From: Bacteroidota bacterium
GTDB lineage: Bacteria; Bacteroidota; Bacteroidia; Chitinophagales; JADIYW01
Direction: 5' to 3'
DNA length: 64,000 bases
Assembly (NCBI GenBank): GCA_963169645.1
Contig: CAUJCO010000008.1
Coordinates: 62,001-126,000 of the forward strand
The notes below the pieces were generated by a model. It was not told the origin of the DNA, searched no databases, and saw only the letters and a program-made list of their open reading frames with translations. Position numbers and translations under genes: made by a program. Position 1 is the stretch's first letter, and each line of letters begins with the position of its first letter. This document shows positions 18,166 to 26,848 of this stretch, in pieces.

Positions 18166-18891
18166 ATGTTTAAGCATAAAGGTAAAACACGTACTTTTAG
18201 TCATAATTTACAAATTGCTTCTTTGTTATCTTTAGTTGCCGGCATTGTAAATGTTGTTGGCTTTTTCTCAGTGCAACGTTTAACAACAAACGTTACGGGT
18301 CATTTTGCATTTTTTGTAGAAGAGATTTTACAAACCAACTATCTCGAAAGTTTTGTTTATTTTTTATTTATCTTCTTTTTCTTTTTAGGTTCTTTCGTAT
18401 CAAGTTTTATTATTGAAATAGTATCTAAAATTAATGAACGATATATTTATATCGTTCCGGCATTTATAGAGATAATTATCTTACTACTATTAGGAATTTT
18501 TGGTGCTTTTTTTCAATCTATTCATCCCAATATTATTGCATTTAGTTTGCTGTTTTCAATGGGTTTACAAAATTCATTTGTTACAACTATATCAAATTCT
18601 GTTGTACGCACTACACATTTAACCGGCTTATTTACGGATTTAGGTATCGAAATTTCTCAATTGTTTTTTTACAAAGAAGTGGAACAAAATAGAAAACTAA
18701 AATCATCTATTAAATTGCGTTTGGTAATTATTTTTAGCTTTTTCATAGGTGGAATTTTAGGTGGTGTACTCTATGTTCGCTTCGCCATGCATACACTTTT
18801 GTTAGCAGCATTTATTTTGTTAATAGGCATGATATACGATTCAATAAAGTTCCAACTTATTTTATTACGACGTAAGATTCGAAATGTATAA
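18166..18891 (+). CDS. DUF1275 (YoaK-like) membrane protein
   Basis: 241 residues, about six hydrophobic segments. Family markers are ASLLSLVAGIVNVVGFFSV near the N-terminus, TTNVTGHFAFF, the SMGLQNSFVTT segment in the middle and TTHLTGLFTDLGIE; this fits YoaK/DUF1275, a family of inner-membrane proteins of unknown transport role. It follows the EEP-fold gene by 14 bp. The next gene starts after 69 bp and has a degenerate -7 box (TATCTTTA) in the gap. Confidence 0.82.
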   Translation: MFKHKGKTRTFSHNLQIASLLSLVAGIVNVVGFFSVQRLTTNVTGHFAFFVEEILQTNYLESFVYFLFIFFFFLGSFVSSFIIEIVSKINERYIYIVPAFIEIIILLLLGIFGAFFQSIHPNIIAFSLLFSMGLQNSFVTTISNSVVRTTHLTGLFTDLGIEISQLFFYKEVEQNRKLKSSIKLRLVIIFSFFIGGILGGVLYVRFAMHTLLLAAFILLIGMIYDSIKFQLILLRRKIRNV

Positions 18892-18960
18892 TTCTATCCG
18901 GTTTCCATTCTTTTTCTTTGTATCTTTAAGTATAATTTTACGGAAAGAAAGAATACGAAT

Positions 18961-20181
18961 ATGCAGATAAACTCAGAAATACAAACGCTCGATAAGGTGA
19001 TAGTTCACGAACCAAATGTTGGTATTGAGCATATCTCGCCGGAAATTGCCGAACAATTACTGTATGATGATATTGTTTTTTTACCACGCATGATTGAAGA
19101 ACATTATCAGTTTACGCAAACATTAAAACAATTAATAGGAAAAGAGAATGTATATGAGTTTACCGATTTATTGCAAGAAACCTTAACGCAAGATGCTGTT
19201 CGAGAAGAATTGATAGAGTATTTATTTGAGAAGGAAGATTTTGGTTTAGGAAAATATGAATTACTAAAACAATTATCACCCGAACAACTCTCAACAGTGT
19301 TAATTTCAGGCGTTCATCCTGAAACGAAGCAATCTATCTTAGCACCTTTACCCAATTTGGTTTTTACACGCGATTTAGGATGTGTAATCAATGATTATAT
19401 TTTGGTGTGCAAAGCCAATAAAAATGCCCGTTTGCGCGAAAATTATTTGACAAAATTTATAGTTCGAAACCACAATCTATTTCAACCATTTAAAAATAAA
19501 ATTATTGATTTTGTTACCGATGAAAATCTGGAAAAAGATTCCGGAATTTCTATTGAAGGCGGCGATGTGATGTTGGTGAATAATCGGCATATTTTGATAG
19601 GCGAAAGTGAACGAACTACACTAGATGCTATTTTTGAACTAAAAGCCATTTTGTTCGAAAAAGATATTGTAGATTATGTAACCGTTGTAGAGATTCCAAA
19701 TGAACGATATTGCATGCACCTCGATACGATTTTTACGTTGTTAAGTGCAGAAACATGTGTAGGTTTTTCTCCACTTTTATATGAGAAAAACGATAAAGTA
19801 GATATTGTTACGTATTCCAAAAATAATGCACGCGCTGTACTGCATCCAACGTTGAAAGATTTAATAAAAGAGTTGTATCCGACTATGAATTTTATTGCTT
19901 GTGGTGGTGGAATTTCTCCGTTTGCACAACGCGAACAATGGACAGATGGTTGCAATTTTGTAGCCGCAAAATCGAATGTGGCCTATTCATACGAACGCAA
20001 TATTAAAACCTTACAGTCGTTAAGAGATAACGGATTTACAATTATGAATTCCAAACATCTGCTCAGCGAAGAATTATCCTTAGACCAACTCCAAAATACG
20101 ATTATAACATTGGCTTCTGCCGAATTATCGCGTGCACGTGGTGGTCCGCATTGTATGACATTTCCTATATCAAGAAAATAA
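18961..20181 (+). CDS. Arginine deiminase family amidinohydrolase
   Basis: 406 residues, the usual size. Motifs of the guanidine-modifying superfamily: VIVHEPNVGIEHISPE, PNLVFTRDLG (substrate-binding), SIEGGDVML, the catalytic histidine in RYCMHLDTIFT, and the nucleophilic cysteine in RGGPHCMTFP near the C-terminus. The enzyme would convert arginine to citrulline and ammonia. No ornithine carbamoyltransferase or carbamate kinase lies nearby, so the classic ATP-yielding arc operon is not present here; other members of the superfamily with different guanidino substrates cannot be excluded. Confidence 0.85.
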   Translation: MQINSEIQTLDKVIVHEPNVGIEHISPEIAEQLLYDDIVFLPRMIEEHYQFTQTLKQLIGKENVYEFTDLLQETLTQDAVREELIEYLFEKEDFGLGKYELLKQLSPEQLSTVLISGVHPETKQSILAPLPNLVFTRDLGCVINDYILVCKANKNARLRENYLTKFIVRNHNLFQPFKNKIIDFVTDENLEKDSGISIEGGDVMLVNNRHILIGESERTTLDAIFELKAILFEKDIVDYVTVVEIPNERYCMHLDTIFTLLSAETCVGFSPLLYEKNDKVDIVTYSKNNARAVLHPTLKDLIKELYPTMNFIACGGGISPFAQREQWTDGCNFVAAKSNVAYSYERNIKTLQSLRDNGFTIMNSKHLLSEELSLDQLQNTIITLASAELSRARGGPHCMTFPISRK

Positions 20182-20194
20182 CTATTTGTACACA

Positions 20195-20223
20195 TTTGCT
20201 TTAGTTGCAGTCTATTAACTTTG
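20195..20223 (+). promoter_or_regulatory. Complete Bacteroidota promoter of the alpha-galactosidase gene
   Basis: TTTG (20195-20198), a 17-bp spacer and TAACTTTG (20216-20223): both consensus elements match exactly. The box ends four bases before ATG 20228, so the mRNA should be leaderless or nearly so. Confidence 0.75.
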
Positions 20224-20227
20224 AAGT

Positions 20228-22270
20228 ATGGATTTTCAATATTTTTTTATAAAATATACAGATGCCAATGGACAGCATCACGAATTCACTTCATCCGATT
20301 TTTCCTTGTTTGAAAATCAACATTTTCAATTAGAATTTTTATTAGAAGAAATGAATCATGATAGACGATATAAAGTAGCTATCCAACCTAAAACATCACT
20401 TACTTTACTCGACTTTTTTATAGAAACTAAGCTGGATTATGCTGCATCTAAACAGGTTCTATGCAACGGTTTTCAATCGTGGACAGAAACAAAATTATAT
20501 ACTAAAGAGGATAAATTACAAGCACAACGTTGGGGAATACGTGCCATTGGTGAAGCGTACGGAGATGGGTTAATTTATACGTATAAAAATAAAAAAGGTG
20601 TAGTACACAGCTGGACATATACATCCATTAAATTGGCTAAAAAACGAGCTGTTTTTTTAGGCTCTTTAGATGAAAAAAAAGGATACACCATCTTTGAACA
20701 TCATCAAATAGAAAATAAATTAAAAATAAAAAAAGATGTATTTGGAAGCAAAATAGAACAAGCCACCATTTTATTAGATATCTTTCATTCAGAAAACTAT
20801 GAACAATTTTGTTATCAAAATTATTTTGAAGCGCAAGCACTACAACCAATACATGCCAAGCCGGCAATTGGCTGGACGAGTTGGTATTATTACTATACCG
20901 GCATTACAGAAAAAATTATAGAAGATAATTTACATGCTTTTAAACAACAACAAATTCCAATCGAAATTTTTCAAATAGATGATGGTTGGCAACAAGCTGT
21001 CGGCGATTGGCTGCATGTAAACAAGAAATTCCCAAATGGACTAAAAGCAATTTCCGATAAAATTCATGCTCAAAATATTAAAGCCGGTTTATGGTTGGCA
21101 CCATTGGCTTGTGAGCAAAATTCCTTTATCGTAAAAGAAAAACCACATTGGATTTTAAAAAATGAAAAGGGCAAATTTCTAAAAATTGGATTTAATCCAT
21201 TGTGGAGCTATTGGTTTTATGCATTAGATATTTACAACGAAGAAGTGCGTTCGTATCTGAAATCGGTCTTTCTTACTATATTACACGAATGGAATTTTGA
21301 TTTAGTAAAATTAGATTTTTTATACGGTACAGCATTGCTGCCCAGAAATGGGAAATCACGTGGAGAAATTATGATAGATACGATGCAATTTTTGCGTACT
21401 TGTGTTGGCGATAAAATGATATTAGGTTGCGGTGTTCCTTTGTCTGCTGCTATAGGTACAACCGAGTATTGCCGCATTGGTCCGGATATTCATTTAAGCT
21501 GGGATTTTTCTATATTAAAATGGGCTCGTGCAAGAGAACGACCTTCGGTTTTAAATGCCATTCATAATACCATTTCGCGTCGTCAACTTTCCGGAAAATG
21601 GTTTTGGAATGATCCGGATGTTTTGCTGTTGCGAAAAAATAAGAACACACTTTCTAAAGCAGAAAAATATGCACTTTTATTATCTAATGTATTGTTTGGG
21701 CATTTAATTTTTACTTCGGATAATATAGCAGAATATGATGCCGAAACACTTCGTTTGTTTCAATCAATTTTTCCGTTGATGACAATTGAAAACCCACAAG
21801 TATCAGAACATCATGGTTTCTACACCATCCACTTTCATATAAAAGAACGCTATTACACAGCTTTTATCAATACAGATAATAAAACACGGATGTATAAATT
21901 GCCGAATAGCTTATTTTTTGACAATGTAACACAGGAATTAGTAAATGGCAATAAACGCATTGAAGTTCCGAAGCATTCTGCAAGGTGTTTGTTGAATGTA
22001 GGCCATACTCCATTTGGGATTGCCGGAAGCAATGGTCATTTTTTTTCTGGCACAGAAATTGAAAATATTTACATAAGTGGTAATACTATCGAATTGGAGT
22101 GGACAAAAGGCATGCTGTCAGATGCAGTTGTGTACATTAAAGTTCCACTTGATTACGATGTGGTTACTATAAACAATAGTGGAAATTTCAAACGAATTAA
22201 TAAATCGGATTTTTCTATTATTGAGGTCAGATCAGGAAACAACCAGAACATAGAATTGGAAAATGCGTAA
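20228..22270 (+). CDS. GH36-family alpha-galactosidase
   Basis: 680 residues. The (beta/alpha)8 catalytic domain has IGWTSWYYYYTGITE, FQIDDGWQQAVGDW, AGLWLAPLACE, the nucleophile aspartate in FDLVKLDFLYG and the acid/base aspartate in CRIGPDIHLSWD, the order found in clan GH-D family 36. The first ~210 residues fit the N-terminal beta-sandwich (FQSWTETKLY) and the last ~100 the C-terminal beta domain. No signal peptide is visible, so it probably works on imported oligosaccharides such as raffinose-type sugars or galactosides. The TPR gene overlaps its end by 8 bp. Confidence 0.88.
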   Translation: MDFQYFFIKYTDANGQHHEFTSSDFSLFENQHFQLEFLLEEMNHDRRYKVAIQPKTSLTLLDFFIETKLDYAASKQVLCNGFQSWTETKLYTKEDKLQAQRWGIRAIGEAYGDGLIYTYKNKKGVVHSWTYTSIKLAKKRAVFLGSLDEKKGYTIFEHHQIENKLKIKKDVFGSKIEQATILLDIFHSENYEQFCYQNYFEAQALQPIHAKPAIGWTSWYYYYTGITEKIIEDNLHAFKQQQIPIEIFQIDDGWQQAVGDWLHVNKKFPNGLKAISDKIHAQNIKAGLWLAPLACEQNSFIVKEKPHWILKNEKGKFLKIGFNPLWSYWFYALDIYNEEVRSYLKSVFLTILHEWNFDLVKLDFLYGTALLPRNGKSRGEIMIDTMQFLRTCVGDKMILGCGVPLSAAIGTTEYCRIGPDIHLSWDFSILKWARARERPSVLNAIHNTISRRQLSGKWFWNDPDVLLLRKNKNTLSKAEKYALLLSNVLFGHLIFTSDNIAEYDAETLRLFQSIFPLMTIENPQVSEHHGFYTIHFHIKERYYTAFINTDNKTRMYKLPNSLFFDNVTQELVNGNKRIEVPKHSARCLLNVGHTPFGIAGSNGHFFSGTEIENIYISGNTIELEWTKGMLSDAVVYIKVPLDYDVVTINNSGNFKRINKSDFSIIEVRSGNNQNIELENA

Positions 22271-23411
22271 GCATATTTATAAGATAAGTAAATCAATAGT
22301 TGGAAATAAAAGACTACGCTCTTTTCTTTTTATTTTCAATTTATATCTGTCTGCATGGGCAGTATCAAGTCCTCAATTGGATTTTGCCAAGCAACTAATC
22401 AATCAAAAACAATACAAAGCAGCTATATCTACATTGAATAGTATTTTATCTAATAATAAGAATGATGTTGATGCATTGTATTGGAAAGGATATTGTTATC
22501 AAAAATTAGAAAATTTTACAGCTGCAACATTAAATTTTGATGCAGTATTACAAAAAGATCCACGCTACGTACCTGCCTTATTAGAAAAGGCGAATGTTTT
22601 AAAAGAACAACAACAATACGAAGAAGCAATTCGGTATTATACGGCTGTTATAAAACAAGTTGATACCAGCATAAATGTACGAAACAGCAGAGGAATGAGT
22701 TATTATTACTTAGGACTTTTTGAGCAAGCAATTAAGGATTTTAACCAAGTTATTAAAATGGAGCCTCTAAATTATTTAGCGTATAATAATAAAGGTGCAG
22801 CCATTTTTAGAAATCAAAATATTGCTGCACCCAGTAGAGTGGATTTAATGTTGGCATTGTCGGATTTTAATAGTTCCCTAAGTATTAAACCTGATTTTGA
22901 ATTGGCTTTGCGGAATAGAGGAATTATTCGGTATTATTTGGATAGTACTGATTTAGCATATACTGATTTATTACGAGCCACACAATTAGAACCCAAAGAT
23001 GAAGATGCACATCATTATTTAGGAAAGGTGTTGTTTAAACAAGAGAATTATCCTATCGCTATTCAATTTTTTGATAATGCCATAAAGCTGGTTAACTATG
23101 ATGCCGATATGTATATTGATAGAGGTAATTGTAAAATTGAATTAGGTAATTTTGAGTCGGCTCGTACCGACTTCTATAAGGCATTACAAGTTAAAGGAGA
23201 TAGAGCTGTTATATATTACAATTTTGCTCGTTGTTCTGCTGCGGAAGGTGATAAGGATAAAACATTTTATTATTTGCGTGAAGCAAAAAGTGCAGGTTTG
23301 TTTAAAAATGCAATTTATTATAGTTACATCAAAAAAGACCGCTACTTCGCAAGTTGGCAAAAAGACAAAGATTTTATCGATTTAATAAATTGGATTAAAT
23401 TTGGGAAATAA
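22263..23411 (+). CDS. Exported TPR-repeat protein
   Basis: 382 residues with a hydrophobic stretch at ~20-35 that could be a signal or membrane anchor. From ~residue 40 the chain is built of tetratricopeptide repeats (e.g. DALYWKGYCYQKLENFTAA, VRNSRGMSYYYLGLFEQAI, ADMYIDRGNCKIELGNFESA), about eight to nine in total. It is a protein-interaction scaffold; the partner is unknown. The ATG overlaps the end of the alpha-galactosidase frame, pointing to translational coupling. Its stop lies one base from the stop of the opposing TonB-type barrel gene. Confidence 0.82.
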   Translation: MRKHIYKISKSIVGNKRLRSFLFIFNLYLSAWAVSSPQLDFAKQLINQKQYKAAISTLNSILSNNKNDVDALYWKGYCYQKLENFTAATLNFDAVLQKDPRYVPALLEKANVLKEQQQYEEAIRYYTAVIKQVDTSINVRNSRGMSYYYLGLFEQAIKDFNQVIKMEPLNYLAYNNKGAAIFRNQNIAAPSRVDLMLALSDFNSSLSIKPDFELALRNRGIIRYYLDSTDLAYTDLLRATQLEPKDEDAHHYLGKVLFKQENYPIAIQFFDNAIKLVNYDADMYIDRGNCKIELGNFESARTDFYKALQVKGDRAVIYYNFARCSAAEGDKDKTFYYLREAKSAGLFKNAIYYSYIKKDRYFASWQKDKDFIDLINWIKFGK

Positions 23412-23412
23412 A

Positions 23413-25956
23413 TTATCCGCCGCCACCGCCTTCAATTCCATTTTCATTATCAATAAAATTTGATTTATTATTGGTTTTATTTGCAGCTTTTTTGCTTTCA
23501 GATTTCCCGAAACGATACGTAAATACAATATTTCCAACGGTAGATTCCCAATTTCTTTTGTATGTGCTTTTATAATTTGCACCGCTTGTTGCAATACCAA
23601 AATATTGCGTATTGAAAATGTCGCTCACGTTAATGGCAATACTTGCTCTGTTTTCTTTTAAGAAATCATACTTAAATCCAATATTAGCAAATACCATAGG
23701 CCTAATTTCTCCTTGTAAGAATTTTATTTTACTACGATACATTACCATAAATTGTAAAGATGCACGTGAACTAATATTGAAATTACTGTTTAAGCGAAGA
23801 TTGTAACCAAAACTATTTGATGCAGCATCTACTTCACCATTCGGAATATCACCTTTTAATTTGCTTTGGAATAAATTGGCAGATAATAAGAAATTCCACC
23901 ATTTAAAAAATGCAAAACGACCGGAAAATTCAACACCTATATTTTGCCCAACATTTAAATTATCAAAACTAACAATAGAACGTCCAAGGCTGTCAACATT
24001 GTTAAAACGAGTAAAAACATTATAAGCATAACGATAGTACAAAGTTGTGCTTAAGAAGATGGAACGCTGAAAAGTAGAATCGCGTTTGCCCGTTTTCAAA
24101 TCAAAATTTTTAAAGTGATTTAACTCTACGGAATGCGTATAAGATGGTTTTAAATTTGGATTTCCGGTTAAAATATTATACGGATCATCGTAGCTTCCAA
24201 ACGGATTTAATTGATGTGCGTGCGGTCGATTAATTCGCTTACTGTATGCCAGACTCAATGAATGTGATTTCGGTAAATTAAAAGATAAAGATGCAGATGG
24301 GAAATAATCAAAATAATTTTGTTTATACGTTTGATTACCTACATTTTGATGAATATTGATTTGTGTATTTTCTACACGTAAACCAAATTTGTAATTCATT
24401 ACTTTTTTTACAGCACCACTAAAAATAGCATATGCAGCATGTATCTTTTCTTTATATGAATAGGCATTACTAATGCTACTATCTGTTACAAATTGTTGTG
24501 TGGCAGTATTTAATGAATCGGCATACAGCTCATTTTCTAAACCACGTATATAAAAACGATAACCCAATTCTAATTTTGTTTTGGATTTCTCAAAAGGCTG
24601 TGTGTAATCTGCTTGTACAAAACCGGAGTGCGAATTGGAAGTACTGATATTGCGTTGAAATAATTCAATATTGTCTATTTCATTTCCATTGATGTCAATT
24701 GATTTTTGTGTGTAGTTTGGTTTGGACTCTCCATTTGAATAAGCATAATTTCCGGACAACACTAAATCATGCGATTTGTTTTTAAAGGTTCTTCTATAAG
24801 ATGTGTTTACTTGTGCATCCCAATTAATGCCTTTATCATCCGTGTACCGATTGTACGCATCTATATATTCTACTAAAGAATCTAAGAAATTAGACTCCAA
24901 TGTGTTTTTGTCTTTACTATTTGATTCACTAAAAAGAGTGCTGAATGAAATTGTATTTTTTTCTTTAAAATCATAATCCAAACTGGTATTAAGCGTATTA
25001 GAAAAATTATGTCTTTTCCCTTTATCATACGTTGTTAAATAAAATGGGCTTCTTCCCGGATTCGTGTTGTAACGTTGCCCAAATCCTTTGCTCGTATTTT
25101 CTCTAAATCGAAAATTATACGATGTTGTAAAACTAAGATTGTTTTTCCTAAAACTTAAAGTAACACCTGTGTTGGCATCGTATTTTGTACCGTAACCAAT
25201 AGAGAAATTTCCATTTAATCCCGTATTGATATTCTTTTTAAGGTTGATGTTTAAAATACCGGCGTCACCGGATGCTTCATATTTAGCTGATGGATTGTTG
25301 ATGATTTCTATATTGTCTATTTGAGAAGCGGGAATTGCATCTAATATTGCTTTAATATTGTTTGATGTAATTCCGGATGGTCTTCCATTAATAAAAACTT
25401 GAATATTTTCTGAGCCTCGCATAGATACTTTTCCGTCTTGATCCACTTCAACAGTTGGTACTTGCTTTAAAGCATCAATAGCGGAACCGCCGGTTGCCAT
25501 GGCGTTTTTATCCATGTTGAAAATCTTCTTTTCAGCATTTAATTGCATAAACGTACGCTCGGCGGTAATCTCAACATTTTGCAATACTTTAGAATCTTCT
25601 TCTATTTTGATAGTACCTATATTAATATCCATTTTATCCGGTGGCACTATCAAGAGTGGTTTTTGTATATAATCTTTATAACCAACAAATGAAATACTTA
25701 CACTATATGCACCAAATGGAATATTGCTTACTTCAAAAAATCCTTTTTCATCTACCAAAGCACCTAATAGAATAGATGAATCTTTTAAATTTTGAAGTGT
25801 TACGGACGAATAACCCAATGCTGCGTTGGTTGTAGCATCGACCACTTTACCACTTAAACGACCACCACCTGTATTACCGGAAAATTGTGATGTCTGCTGG
25901 GCATTTACAAAAGGAAAAATTGAGATTAAAAGAAAGAAAAATATGGAGTTTCTCAT
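23413..25956 (-). CDS. TonB-dependent receptor-like outer-membrane protein (CarboxypepD_reg + plug + OMP_b-brl_3 barrel)
   Basis: 847 residues. A signal peptide (MRNSIFFFLLISIFPFVNA) precedes a carboxypeptidase-regulatory-like Ig domain (~30-120; LSGKVVDATTNAALGYSSV, GFFEVSNIPFGAYSVSISFVGY). The plug (~125-240) includes DALKQVPTVEVDQDGKVSMR, VFINGRPSG and IEIINNPSAKYEASG, typical of the barrel type in which an Ig domain replaces a usual TonB box. The remaining residues form the barrel. The C-terminus ends in five glycines after a charged tail rather than an aromatic residue, which is unusual. No substrate-binding lipoprotein is adjacent, so the ligand is unknown. Confidence 0.85.
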   Translation of the reverse strand: MRNSIFFFLLISIFPFVNAQQTSQFSGNTGGGRLSGKVVDATTNAALGYSSVTLQNLKDSSILLGALVDEKGFFEVSNIPFGAYSVSISFVGYKDYIQKPLLIVPPDKMDINIGTIKIEEDSKVLQNVEITAERTFMQLNAEKKIFNMDKNAMATGGSAIDALKQVPTVEVDQDGKVSMRGSENIQVFINGRPSGITSNNIKAILDAIPASQIDNIEIINNPSAKYEASGDAGILNINLKKNINTGLNGNFSIGYGTKYDANTGVTLSFRKNNLSFTTSYNFRFRENTSKGFGQRYNTNPGRSPFYLTTYDKGKRHNFSNTLNTSLDYDFKEKNTISFSTLFSESNSKDKNTLESNFLDSLVEYIDAYNRYTDDKGINWDAQVNTSYRRTFKNKSHDLVLSGNYAYSNGESKPNYTQKSIDINGNEIDNIELFQRNISTSNSHSGFVQADYTQPFEKSKTKLELGYRFYIRGLENELYADSLNTATQQFVTDSSISNAYSYKEKIHAAYAIFSGAVKKVMNYKFGLRVENTQINIHQNVGNQTYKQNYFDYFPSASLSFNLPKSHSLSLAYSKRINRPHAHQLNPFGSYDDPYNILTGNPNLKPSYTHSVELNHFKNFDLKTGKRDSTFQRSIFLSTTLYYRYAYNVFTRFNNVDSLGRSIVSFDNLNVGQNIGVEFSGRFAFFKWWNFLLSANLFQSKLKGDIPNGEVDAASNSFGYNLRLNSNFNISSRASLQFMVMYRSKIKFLQGEIRPMVFANIGFKYDFLKENRASIAINVSDIFNTQYFGIATSGANYKSTYKRNWESTVGNIVFTYRFGKSESKKAANKTNNKSNFIDNENGIEGGGGG

Positions 25957-26010
25957 AAAAGATGAAAATATTTGAAATAAACAATGTAAGTCGTGTTTTT
26001 GTTTGGTTTC

Positions 26011-26400
26011 TTACAGCTTTCTAAAAGAAAGCAATAATAATATCCAACCAATAATAAAACACAAACCACCTAAGGGTGTGATGGGCCCAAGTATGGGTGT
26101 CATTGAATCTAAGCCTAATAAATGTCGCGTTGCCAATAGATATAATGAGCCGGAAAAAAATAAGATACCAATAGTGAAACTCCAACCGGCAAACACGAGT
26201 GTTTGTGAACTTAATCGTTGTGCAAAGAATGCAACTGCCAATAATGCGAATACATGGTAAAATTGGTATTGCACACCTTTGTTAAAGATTTCTAACTGAT
26301 ACGTATCTAATTTTGATTTTAGACCATGTGCACCGAAGGCACCTAATATTACTGCTGTTGCACCGTAAAAAGCAGCAATTATTCCAAATGTTTTCTGCAT
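26011..26400 (-). CDS. DUF423 membrane protein
   Basis: 129 residues with four membrane helices. Family motifs: GATAVILGAFGAHGLK, a VQYQFYHVFALL segment and GSLYLLATRHLLGLDSMTPILGPITPLGG, as in YgdD/DUF423 proteins, a widespread inner-membrane family without a known function. A -7 box (TAATTTTG) ends four bases before the ATG. The palindrome array lies upstream of this gene. Confidence 0.9.
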   Translation of the reverse strand: MQKTFGIIAAFYGATAVILGAFGAHGLKSKLDTYQLEIFNKGVQYQFYHVFALLAVAFFAQRLSSQTLVFAGWSFTIGILFFSGSLYLLATRHLLGLDSMTPILGPITPLGGLCFIIGWILLLLSFRKL

Positions 26401-26404
26401 GGCG

Positions 26405-26412
26405 CAAAATTA
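26405..26412 (-). promoter_or_regulatory. -7 promoter box of the DUF423 gene
   Basis: Minus strand TAATTTTG, exact TAnnTTTG, four bases from ATG 26400; predicts a leaderless transcript. No -33 TTTG is evident. Confidence 0.5.
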
Positions 26413-26477
26413 CGGATAAGAATACGTTTCACTCGCTATTAATATGTAAAAATTTCCTAAATATTGTTATAAGAGCC

Positions 26478-26838
26478 ATGGTTCGTGTCCACACGAACCA
26501 TTTTATATTGGTTTGTGCAGACACAAACCAAGGCAAAGTGGAAACCTCATGTAAAAGCAATGGTTCGTGTCCACACGAACCATTTTATGTTGGTTTGTGA
26601 AGACACAAACCAAGGTGAATATGTTGGTTTGTGCAGACACAAACCAAGGCAACTGTGGAAACCTCATGCAAAAGCCATGGTTCGTGTCCACACGAACCAT
26701 TTTATGTTGGTTTGTGAAGACACAAACCAAGGCAAGGAGGTTTGTGCAGACACAAACCAAAGTAGGAACCTCATGCAAAAGCAATGGTTCGTGTCCACAC
26801 GAACCATTTTAATTTTATTTTTTGCAGAGATAAACCAA
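26478..26838. repeat. Array of two covarying 24-bp palindromes
   Basis: This fills most of the 448-bp gap between DUF423 and clpB. Type A hairpins, ATGGTTCGTG-TCCA-CACGAACCAT, lie at 26478-26501, 26560-26583, 26677-26700 and 26784-26807 and are identical. Type B hairpins, TTGGTTTGTG-(C/A)AGA-CACAAACCAA, lie at 26508-26531, 26590-26613, 26624-26647 and 26707-26730, with an 8-bp-stem copy at 26739-26758 and a decayed copy at 26815-26838. A and B have the same stem plan, GGTTYGTG/CACRAACC, with paired changes on both arms. A-B pairs are joined by TTTTAT(A/G)T and separated by a spacer containing GGAACCTCATGCAAAAGC or close variants. The array begins 10 bp past the clpB stop. Confidence 0.95.
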
Positions 26839-26848
26839 GGTAAGAGTA

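Noticed and set aside
26478-26838. CRISPR array
   Set aside because: Repeats alternate between two palindrome types and the spacers are near-identical, not unique. No cas genes are in the window.
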